NCBI GenBank assembly: GCA_031281815.1
Contig: JAITEY010000145.1
Span: 1 to 5,340, forward strand
Reading direction: 5' to 3'
Length of the DNA stretch: 5,340 bases
Source of the DNA: Desulfovibrio sp.
GTDB lineage: Bacteria; Desulfobacterota; Desulfovibrionia; Desulfovibrionales; Desulfovibrionaceae
The translations under genes were made by a program, and so were the position numbers. Within the stretch, counting starts at the first letter, position 1; each line of letters begins with the position of its first letter. The notes under the pieces were generated by a model. The model ran no database searches. It saw only the letters and a list, made by a program, of their open reading frames with translations, and was not told the DNA's origin. Shown piece after piece: positions 1 through 4,924 of this stretch.

Positions 1-995
1 ACCGGGTCGCCTTCATCTTTGAACTCAATATGCCACAAGCCCGGTTGCGTCCCTCCGCTCCGCAATTCAAAGCCGGGCGGCAGCCTGTCTCCGGACGCTT
101 TCGGTTGTGCGGCATTGCCGTACTGACGGAAAGCAGCCTCAAGCCCTTCAGCCTGATGCACATCATTGAAATCGCATTTTCCGCCAGAGGGAAGGCGAGG
201 CACGGCAAGCAGGGCGTCAACGGCCATTGCGGCGGCGCTCGCTTTGGTCAGGCCGGGATTGTCCGGTTTGTCGCTGTCGTTATCGGCGCAGATAACTATT
301 TTGCGTTCAGGATATTTCTGACGCGCCATCTTTGCCACTGACAGCAAATTGCCGGAAGAAAAGGCTGCCAGCACAGGATAGCCGGTGCATTCGTGCAGGG
401 AAAGGCCGGTGGCCAGACCTTCGCAGAGAACCAGGGGCTTGTCGGTATCCTTGCCGCCTATGGGGAAAAAACATCCGGCTGTACGTCCGTTTTTCAAAAA
501 CAGCTTCTGCCCGTCAGGATCAATATACTGCAATGAGGCAATACTTCCGGTTTCATCCTTCACCGGCACCACAAGCAGCTTGCCCTGCATCTTCAACCCG
601 TCAACAGATTTCACACTTTTGGCGATCAGATAAGGATGTCCGTTACAGACGGCAGCGGCGGCGTAGAGCTTTTGCGCCCGCAGAGCGGCATTGGCATGGC
701 CTTGCGCCTGTTTTTCCTCAAGGGCGCGTCTGTCGACAGCAATGCGCTCATGCAGAGACTTGCGTTCTTTGTCCGACAGTCGTTTCTCCGGCGTCTCCGT
801 CCATGTGCCGCTCTGTCCCGACGCCCAGTGACACCACCACAGCGATGCGGGCGCGTCACTGTGCGCGATATACGCGCCGTTCTTCTTACCGGGCTTGTCG
901 GCAGTGGGGCAGCGTTGCAGCCCGGCATCCCACTGAACGGCATCAAGGAGAAAACCCGCGTCGCGCAGCGCGGCAAGGGCATCCGCCTTACTCAT
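1..995 (-). CDS. Toprim-domain DNA primase/helicase of mobile elements, 3'-partial
   Basis: The frame is open from ATG at 995 through the window edge (331 codons seen). The N-terminal third carries RCPTADKPGKKNGAYIAH (28-45) and SLWWCHWASGQSGTW (51-65), a block I associate with phage and plasmid primases. A Toprim fold follows: LCEG with the catalytic Glu at 192, and an acidic cluster ADNDSD with Asp 238, 240 and 242. CDFNDVH (274-280) matches the DFND signature after the Toprim domain in these proteins. From about 308 the sequence (PPGFELRSGG, then GLWHIEFKD) resembles the start of a DUF927-type P-loop helicase module, most of which lies outside the window. The expected role is priming and unwinding DNA for element replication in the cytoplasm. 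The start has GGAG at 1005-1008, 9 bases upstream, and overlaps the AlpA-like gene by 8 bases (ATGAGTAA), implying translational coupling. The Toprim assignment is firm; the helicase half is inferred. Confidence 0.88.
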   Translation of the reverse strand, partial: MSKADALAALRDAGFLLDAVQWDAGLQRCPTADKPGKKNGAYIAHSDAPASLWWCHWASGQSGTWTETPEKRLSDKERKSLHERIAVDRRALEEKQAQGHANAALRAQKLYAAAAVCNGHPYLIAKSVKSVDGLKMQGKLLVVPVKDETGSIASLQYIDPDGQKLFLKNGRTAGCFFPIGGKDTDKPLVLCEGLATGLSLHECTGYPVLAAFSSGNLLSVAKMARQKYPERKIVICADNDSDKPDNPGLTKASAAAMAVDALLAVPRLPSGGKCDFNDVHQAEGLEAAFRQYGNAAQPKASGDRLPPGFELRSGGTQPGLWHIEFKDEGDP

Positions 996-1218
996 TGCCG
1001 CCGTCTCCGCCTTGCATCCGCCTTTCAAGCCATGCGATGAAAGAGTCGCGTTCGTAAACCATCTTGCGGCCGATAAGAGAACCGCCCGGCCCTCTGCCGA
1101 GGCAATCCAGATTGGCCAAGGTTCCGGCGGTAAACAAGCCACCCGTCATCTTGACGGCGGTCGCCCGCGTGAAAGTCGGGGGAAGCTCCCGGCGCAGGGA
1201 ATCAAGAATCAGTTGCAT
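988..1218 (-). CDS. AlpA/excisionase-like winged-helix DNA-binding protein
   Basis: This 76-residue protein has a helix-turn-helix core at about 15-45 (FTRATAVKMTGGLFTAGTL, then ANLDCLGRGP), a short wing GGSLIGRKMVY (45-55) and the closing helix DSFIAWLERR (58-67). The order TGG..T.GTLAN followed by GRGP and an I.GRK..Y wing is typical of small MerR-like AlpA or excisionase proteins in prophages and integrative elements. Such proteins bind element DNA to direct excision or control transcription; which of the two applies here cannot be told from sequence. The ATG at 1218 has a strong Shine-Dalgarno AAGGAG (1233-1228) 9 bases upstream. It lies directly before the primase gene with an 8-base overlap, so the two are probably co-transcribed. 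A perfect inverted repeat surrounds the ribosome binding site, with one arm covering the start codon, which suggests autoregulation or translational control. Confidence 0.82.
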   Translation of the reverse strand: MQLILDSLRRELPPTFTRATAVKMTGGLFTAGTLANLDCLGRGPGGSLIGRKMVYERDSFIAWLERRMQGGDGGNE

Positions 1219-1259
1219 ACTGTCATTCTCCTTGTATGGACTATAATGATGACAGTATG
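1216..1259. repeat. Perfect 11-bp inverted repeat over the AlpA-like gene start
   Basis: CATACTGTCAT (1216-1226) and ATGACAGTATG (1249-1259) are exact reverse complements separated by 22 bases, giving 33 bases between arm centres, close to three helical turns. The left arm includes the start codon of the AlpA-like gene (1216-1218), and the spacer holds its Shine-Dalgarno and a good -10 hexamer. It could be an operator bound on one DNA face, perhaps by the AlpA-like protein itself. If the transcript starts upstream of 1259, it could instead form an RNA stem that hides the AUG. The repeat is seen directly; the function is inferred. Confidence 0.8.
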
Positions 1260-1286
1260 TTATGAATCATGAGACCTATTCCGCAA
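1240..1286 (-). promoter_or_regulatory. Candidate promoter region of the AlpA-primase operon
   Basis: Two arrangements are possible on the minus strand. TATAGT (1245-1240) matches the sigma-70 -10 at five of six positions but has no good -35 (GATTCA at 1268-1263 with a 17-base spacer). TAACAT (1262-1257) pairs with TTGCGG (1286-1281) at an 18-base spacer, with weaker hexamers. The first would start RNA inside the inverted repeat, about 15 bases before the ATG; the second would transcribe most or all of the repeat. A promoter is expected here because a strong terminator closes the upstream gene and the AlpA-like gene has its own ribosome binding site. Confidence 0.3.
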
Positions 1287-1323
1287 GGACTGACCGCCTA
1301 TTATTTTACCTACATTTTCAAAT

Positions 1324-1357
1324 GAAAAATCCCCATATATCAAAGAGATACATGGGG
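1324..1357 (-). terminator. Rho-independent terminator after the membrane-protein gene
   Basis: Read on the minus strand, CCCCATGTATC (1357-1347), a 5-base loop TCTTT and GATATATGGGG (1341-1331) form an 11-bp stem with a single G-U wobble, followed by ATTTTTC (1330-1324). On the plus strand the same stem has an A-C mismatch and no T run, so it is oriented for minus-strand genes. It sits 27 bases past the stop of the membrane-protein gene and insulates the downstream AlpA-primase unit. Confidence 0.82.
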
Positions 1358-1384
1358 GCAAAAAATAATCCGCCTACAACTTAC

Positions 1385-2035
1385 CTATGGTTTGCCTACT
1401 GTTTTCCCTCCGGACAGATTGAGTTTCGGCAAAACGGGGAATTTGGCCTTGAGTTTCGGCACGTCCTCCTCTTTTGCTTTTTTGAGGTAGACGCTCAGAT
1501 TTTTTCCAGGCATATCCTGTTCAATGACGGAAAATTTTTCACCGCCCAAATAGCGCAATAAAGTCCGCATTCTGTCCGGAAGGGAATTATTTTTCCTGTC
1601 CCTCGTGTATTCCTCAACTGCTTTTGCCCAAGCTGAAAGCGTAATTTCCGAGTTATGCGGTTGAGCGCTCTCATGAGTATTGGAGGAAAGCTGTTTATTC
1701 TGAACGTCGGCAAGTTTTTGCTCAAGATCTTCAATCGTGCGGTGCGCCTCCATGAGTTGCCGCTCATGCTTTGTTCTGAATGCCTTGCGGTGCAAATGCC
1801 GTAAACTGGAAGCGATACACAGGCCAGATAAGCCCAGACAGGTGATAATAATGCCGCTGCTTCTCGCCCCATAGGCATTCTGCAAAAGGCTGTCCAACAC
1901 CAAATACAGACCGGCGCTCAAGAAAACTGCCGATGCCGCGGTTATCAGACGGTAGAATATTCTGTAATCCTTTGCCTCGCCGGTTTCTTCCGCTGTCGCT
2001 GAATTATTCCTATTTGCCGCATCATCGCCACCCAT
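1385..2035 (-). CDS. Hypothetical small membrane protein with two TM helices and a coiled coil
   Basis: I do not recognise this family. Counting from the ATG at 2035 the protein has 216 residues: a polar N-terminus (1-25), two hydrophobic segments at about 30-51 (ITAASAVFLSAGLYLVLDSLL) and 61-78 (GIIITCLGLSGLCIASSL) joined by a short loop, a basic stretch (79-92), a probable coiled coil at about 90-115 (MEAHRTIEDLEQKLADVQNK), and a soluble basic C-terminus rich in Lys with LSAWAKAVEEY and a lysine-proline tail. Positive charges flanking the helices suggest both ends are cytoplasmic. In-frame GTG codons at 2047 and 2041 could start it four or two residues earlier; ATG 2035 is preferred because GGGGGTGA lies just upstream. 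It sits between the tRNA-side edge and the AlpA-primase unit, with its own promoter candidate and terminator. That is a usual place for cargo such as superinfection exclusion or defence genes, but no function can be assigned. Confidence 0.72.
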   Translation of the reverse strand: MGGDDAANRNNSATAEETGEAKDYRIFYRLITAASAVFLSAGLYLVLDSLLQNAYGARSSGIIITCLGLSGLCIASSLRHLHRKAFRTKHERQLMEAHRTIEDLEQKLADVQNKQLSSNTHESAQPHNSEITLSAWAKAVEEYTRDRKNNSLPDRMRTLLRYLGGEKFSVIEQDMPGKNLSVYLKKAKEEDVPKLKAKFPVLPKLNLSGGKTVGKP

Positions 2036-2112
2036 TCTCACCCCCACGAACTTTCATCCCTGTTGAGCTTGCCGTTCCGGTTTGCTGCGGGACCGAATCC
2101 GAAGACAAGAAT

Positions 2113-2141
2113 ATTGTACCCGATAAAGTTTTCTCTGGCGA
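2113..2141 (-). promoter_or_regulatory. Candidate sigma-70 promoter of the membrane-protein gene
   Basis: On the minus strand TCGCCA (2141-2136, four of six to TTGACA) and TACAAT (2118-2113, five of six to TATAAT) are 17 bases apart. Transcription would begin near 2106, leaving a leader of about 70 bases before the ATG at 2035. The -10 overlaps an inverted copy of the GGTACAA motif repeated at 2166-2186, so a protein binding that motif could affect this promoter. Confidence 0.42.
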
Positions 2142-2165
2142 ATACACGGCATCCATGATTCCAAA

Positions 2166-2186
2166 AGTGGTACAGGAGTGGTACAA
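2166..2186 (+). repeat. Two direct AGTGGTACA repeats with 11-base period beside the tRNA 3' end
   Basis: AGTGGTACA occurs at 2166-2174 and again at 2177-2185, one DNA turn apart. A shorter inverted copy (TTGTACC, the reverse complement of GGTACAA) lies at 2114-2120. Short direct repeats spaced by about one turn within roughly 100 bases of a tRNA 3' end resemble arm-type integrase or excisionase sites at attachment regions. The repeats are certain; the binding role is inferred. Confidence 0.6.
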
Positions 2187-2203
2187 TTTGCCCTGTCTAA
2201 TGG

Positions 2204-2235
2204 AAAAGGACTTATGGAGTTATCCATAAATCCTT
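2204..2235 (-). terminator. Stem-loop after tRNA-Val, probable terminator
   Basis: On the minus strand the arms 2235-2223 (AAGGATTTATGGA) and 2218-2206 (TCCATAAGTCCTT) pair over 13 positions with one U-G wobble around a TAAC loop, and a short T run (2207-2204) follows. It begins 8 bases after the encoded CCA of the tRNA and fits a terminator for the tRNA transcript. The U run is only four long and the stem is A+T-rich, so efficiency is uncertain. The dyad also lies at the inferred element edge and could have a recombination role. Confidence 0.58.
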
Positions 2236-2243
2236 GATTTTCC

Positions 2244-2319
2244 TGGTGGGCAGTACAGGACTTGAACCTGTGGCCCCCGCCTTGTAAGGGCGGTGCTCCA
2301 CCAACTGAGCTAACTGCCC
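2244..2319 (-). tRNA. tRNA-Val (anticodon UAC), CCA encoded
   Basis: The minus strand folds as a complete 76-base cloverleaf: acceptor GGGCAGT (2319-2313) with ACTGCCC (2254-2248), D stem GCTC/GAGC, anticodon stem CCGCC/GGCGG around loop CTTACAA, a 5-base variable loop GGGCC, T arm ACAGG-TTCAAGT-CCTGT, discriminator A at 2247 and CCA at 2246-2244. The anticodon TAC reads GUA and, by wobble, other valine codons. The gene appears intact, as expected when an element that integrates at a tRNA 3' end restores that end. It lies between the comM operon and the putative element. Confidence 0.97.
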
Positions 2320-2343
2320 GTCATGCGCGATGTTCGGTCACAT

Positions 2344-2372
2344 TTCTTACCCCCCCGCTTCGGGTAAGGCAA
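2344..2372 (-). promoter_or_regulatory. Weak candidate promoter for tRNA-Val
   Basis: TTGCCT (2372-2367) and TAAGAA (2349-2344) on the minus strand are 17 bases apart, placing a start about 20 bases before the tRNA. Both hexamers are poor matches to consensus. The spacer holds seven G residues, and a 7-bp inverted repeat (CTTACCC at 2346-2352, GGGTAAG at 2362-2368) overlaps both hexamers. The tRNA could instead be read through from the comM operon. Confidence 0.25.
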
Positions 2373-2374
2373 GC

Positions 2375-2406
2375 AAAAAGCCCGGCCATGCGACATTACA
2401 GCCGAG
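2375..2406 (-). terminator. Weak candidate terminator at the comM 3' end
   Basis: On the minus strand CTCGGC (2406-2401) can pair with GCCGGG (2386-2381), with one U-G wobble, across a 14-base loop, followed by C and TTTTT (2379-2375). The left arm lies inside the last codons of comM and the loop contains its stop. The T run is good, but the stem is short and the loop is large. Confidence 0.35.
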
Positions 2407-3931
2407 TCCGGTCCAGCGCTCGGCAGTTGACCGCCTCGGCCAGATGCGCGTTGCTGATGGATTCTGCATCCTCAATATCCGCTATGGTCCGCGCTATGCG
2501 CAGAATACGCGTGTAGGCGCGGGCCGATAAATGCAGGCTCCTGACCGCTTCGCGCAGAAAAGCATGCCCGGCCGCGTCCAGACGGCAATACTTCTCCAAC
2601 TCCCGCCCCGAAAGCCCGGCGTTGCACCGACAGCGGCTTTTCCTGTATCGCGCCGACTGGCGTTCCCGGGCGGCGCAGACACTCGCCCGCATCTCGGCGG
2701 ACGACCGGCCCGGCCTGTCGCTGCTCAATTCCTCATAGGACACGGCTGGCGCTTCCACATGCAGGTCCAGGCGGTCCAACATGGGTCCGGAAAGACGGGA
2801 ACGGTAACGCTGGATTTCCGCCTTGCCGCAGGTGCACTTTCTACGCGGGTCCGTCAGATATCCGCATGGGCAGGGGTTCATCGCGGCTATAAGCATGAAG
2901 TCCGCAGGCCAGGTCACGCTCAACGCCGCACGGGCAATAGTCACCGCGCCGTTCTCAAGAGGTTGGCGCAAAACCTCCAGTGTCTGCTTGCGGAATTCCA
3001 ATAACTCGTCCAGAAACAACACACCCCTGTGCGCCAATGAGATTTCTCCCGGCCTGGGTATGGAACCGCCGCCTACCAAGCCGGCCTGGGAAATTGTGTG
3101 GTGCGGGGACCGGAACGGCCGCCGCTCCACAAGACCCGTGCCTGCAGGCAACTCACCGGCCACGCTGTATATCTTGGTCACTTCCAGCGCTTCCTCGAAC
3201 GACAGCGGTGGCAGGACTCCCGGCATGCGCTGGGCAAGCATGGTCTTCCCGCTGCCCGGCGGCCCTATGAACAGCAGATTGTGGCCCCCCGCCGCTGCTA
3301 TCTCCACGGCGCGCTTGGCGTGATCCTGCCCCTTGACCTCGGAAAAATCCAGGTCGCCTTCATCGCCGTCCCACGGCGTGATACCGGTTTCCCGAACCTT
3401 GAACGACTCCGGATCTCCTTCCCCGGACAGCAGGGCCACGGCCTGCCCGAGGCTCTCCACGGCATAGACGTTCAGCCCCTGCACCACGGCGGCCTCGCGC
3501 GCGTTGGCCGCCGGCACGAAAAACGCTTCAGCACCCATGGAACGGGCCAGAATGGCCAAGGGCAAAGCCCCGGTGACGGCTTTGACTTCTCCGGTCAGAG
3601 ACAGCTCCCCCGCCATGAAAATCCCGGCCGCCGCATGTTCCGGAAGAAGGCCGGCCGCGATAATCAGGCCGACGGCCAAAGGCAGGTCATACGAACTGCC
3701 GCCTTTTTTGCGGTCGGCCGGCGCAAGATTGACGGTCACACGGGCCGGCGGCAGACGGAAACCGCAGTTGCGCAGGGCCGCAAAGACCCGGTCCCGCGCT
3801 TCGCGCACCGCGCCTTCAGCCAACCCGACCATGGCAAAAGCAGGCAGCCCGGCGCGGGCAAAGTCCACTTCCAAATCCACCCGAAAGGCGTCAACGCCGT
3901 GCAGCGCCCCGCATGCAATTCCGGTGATCAT
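2396..3931 (-). CDS. comM: ComM/YifB family Mg-chelatase-like AAA+ ATPase
   Basis: This is a full-length 511-residue YifB protein. The N-terminal Lon-protease-like domain (about 20-170) includes VTVNLAPADRKKGGSSYDLPLA (65-86). The AAA+ core has Walker A GPPGSGKT (223-230), the family motif SPHHTISQAGLVGGG (275-289), Walker B LFLDEL (305-310), NPCPCGY (352-358) and GPMLDRLDLH (382-391). Cys 354, 356, 366 and 368 form a CxC...CxC pattern that may bind metal. The C-terminal helical domain carries SARAYTRILRIARTIADIE (469-487). ComM in Vibrio cholerae is a hexameric helicase that promotes branch migration when transforming DNA integrates; a similar cytoplasmic recombination role is expected here. 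The start MITGIACGALHGVDA matches the family's usual N-terminus, although no clear Shine-Dalgarno precedes it. It starts 9 bases after the HD gene stop, so it is probably translated by coupling in the same operon. No disruption is visible. Confidence 0.95.
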   Translation of the reverse strand: MITGIACGALHGVDAFRVDLEVDFARAGLPAFAMVGLAEGAVREARDRVFAALRNCGFRLPPARVTVNLAPADRKKGGSSYDLPLAVGLIIAAGLLPEHAAAGIFMAGELSLTGEVKAVTGALPLAILARSMGAEAFFVPAANAREAAVVQGLNVYAVESLGQAVALLSGEGDPESFKVRETGITPWDGDEGDLDFSEVKGQDHAKRAVEIAAAGGHNLLFIGPPGSGKTMLAQRMPGVLPPLSFEEALEVTKIYSVAGELPAGTGLVERRPFRSPHHTISQAGLVGGGSIPRPGEISLAHRGVLFLDELLEFRKQTLEVLRQPLENGAVTIARAALSVTWPADFMLIAAMNPCPCGYLTDPRRKCTCGKAEIQRYRSRLSGPMLDRLDLHVEAPAVSYEELSSDRPGRSSAEMRASVCAARERQSARYRKSRCRCNAGLSGRELEKYCRLDAAGHAFLREAVRSLHLSARAYTRILRIARTIADIEDAESISNAHLAEAVNCRALDRTRL

Positions 3932-3940
3932 GCGGACGCT

Positions 3941-4924
3941 TCAAACCGGTTTGAGACGGCCGTCGCCGGCGACATAGTCTTTCAAATCCACCCCCAACGC
4001 GGCCGAAAGCGCGGCCTCTATACGCCTGCCCTGTTCATGCGAAAGCAGGATGCGCTTTTTGACCGCATCGCTGACCGCATAACGCTTGATCAAATCTTCG
4101 CAGCGCGCCTCAAGGCCCACATAGGCATCATGCAACGTCCGCTTGTCCGCATAAATGACCGCCGCAATCATAAAGTGCCCGGCGCCGAACGCACCCGCGG
4201 GCTCCCGATCCCCGCGGACTCCTCCGGCCCGCTCCGGGCAAAGCCCGCCCGCGTCCGGTACAGCCTGCAACCGGCCTTCAAAAGGCCAGAAGACATGGAA
4301 CAACACCGCTCTGGCAATCGGCCCGTTGCGCGTTTCGCGCATCACCCAGGCGGCGCCGAGTTGGGCATGGTTGCCCCCGACGGCTATGGTCCGCGTTTTG
4401 CCGAGGTCGTGCAAAAGACCCGCCGCGCGCACGGCATCCGGGTTGACGTGCATGCCGCGCTCAACGGCGCGCACGGCCAAGGCATGGGCAAAGTCGGCCA
4501 CTTTCGCGCTGTGCTCCCGAATGTGCCCGAGCATGGCGTAGCGGTCCCAAAGGGCACGACAGTCCTTATAGCGGGGAATAAGCGCGCAACGGGAGATATG
4601 CCGCGCCGCCAGAGCCAAGGGAAGCTTGGGCTCGGCGGCATCGCCGCCTGTGTGCGGAAACCCGACCGGCAGATGCACGGCCGGATCGAACAACTTCATC
4701 TCCGCTTCGGGAAAATCAAGATCCGGCAGGTCGGGCAAAGGTTCCTTCCTGCGGGGTGCTGCCGCGCGGGAAGCCTGCGCCGCGACATCAGAACCGTCGG
4801 GACGCGTCCCGGCTTTGTCCGGCACGGCCGCGGCCGGGGCATCAAGCCCGGTGACGACCGCAGCTTTGGAAGCGTTGGGGGAGGAAGAGCCTCCCGCCTG
4901 TGTTCCCGAAGAGGCGTTTTTCAT
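3941..4924 (-). CDS. HD-domain metal-dependent phosphohydrolase-like protein
   Basis: The 327-residue protein begins with about 70 residues rich in Ala, Ser, Pro and Gly, probably disordered. An HD domain follows at about 130-285. Likely metal ligands are His138 (IREHS), His172-Asp173 (LLHDLGK), a further His186 (GGNHAQLGA) and Asp260 (IYADKR). It has no GYP signature, so it is not a c-di-GMP HD-GYP enzyme; the layout fits the general HD superfamily of phosphohydrolases acting on nucleotides or other phosphoesters. The substrate is unknown. Residues about 220-250 form a Gly/Arg-rich insertion before the last Asp motif. The ATG overlaps the upstream receiver-domain stop as ATGA, and comM begins 9 bases after its stop, so the three genes are probably one operon. 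It is predicted cytoplasmic, with no signal peptide or membrane segment. Confidence 0.85.
   Translation of the reverse strand: MKNASSGTQAGGSSSPNASKAAVVTGLDAPAAAVPDKAGTRPDGSDVAAQASRAAAPRRKEPLPDLPDLDFPEAEMKLFDPAVHLPVGFPHTGGDAAEPKLPLALAARHISRCALIPRYKDCRALWDRYAMLGHIREHSAKVADFAHALAVRAVERGMHVNPDAVRAAGLLHDLGKTRTIAVGGNHAQLGAAWVMRETRNGPIARAVLFHVFWPFEGRLQAVPDAGGLCPERAGGVRGDREPAGAFGAGHFMIAAVIYADKRTLHDAYVGLEARCEDLIKRYAVSDAVKKRILLSHEQGRRIEAALSAALGVDLKDYVAGDGRLKPV

Larger units (their letters stand above)
1..2243. mobile_element. Putative end of a tRNA-Val-integrated element (phage, satellite or ICE-like), partial
   Basis: Everything left of the tRNA-Val 3' end has mobile-element character: a Toprim phage/plasmid-type primase, an AlpA/excisionase-like winged-helix protein and an orphan membrane protein. 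The opposite side is ordinary chromosome (comM, HD hydrolase, sensor kinase). Base composition changes too: hand counts of single 60-base lines give 22/60 G+C at 1321-1380, 24/60 at 2101-2160 and 28/60 at 1621-1680, against 40/60 at 3181-3240 in comM. Tyrosine integrases commonly use tRNA 3' ends as attachment sites, and the element lies on the 3' side as expected. No integrase, second att copy or opposite boundary is visible, so the exact edge and the type of element are inferred. The primase gene itself is fairly GC-rich, so composition alone would not prove foreign origin. Confidence 0.5.

Noticed and set aside
626..982. Minus-strand frame of 118 codons overlapping the primase in another frame
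   Set aside because: It is a shadow of the primase gene, with no ribosome binding site or motif support.
332..1057. Plus-strand open frame of 241 codons opposite the primase
   Set aside because: The translation is Arg/Ser/Pro-rich with no recognisable motif, while the minus strand encodes a clear Toprim protein over the same bases.
1314..1328. TTTTCA-AA-TGAAAA short palindrome as an operator
   Set aside because: It has only 6-base A/T-rich arms, overlaps the T run of the strong terminator, and is not repeated elsewhere in the window.
1495..1878. Alternative minus-strand frame of 127 codons within the membrane-protein gene
   Set aside because: It is fully inside the larger gene, which has a better start, promoter candidate and terminator placement.
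2177..2187. TACAAT at 2182-2187 as a plus-strand promoter -10
   Set aside because: The -35 region (TTCCAA) is poor, and transcription would run antisense into the tRNA with no gene to serve.
2346..2368. CTTACCC/GGGTAAG inverted repeat as a terminator
   Set aside because: No T run follows on either strand. It is more simply a chance or regulatory repeat in the leader region of the tRNA.
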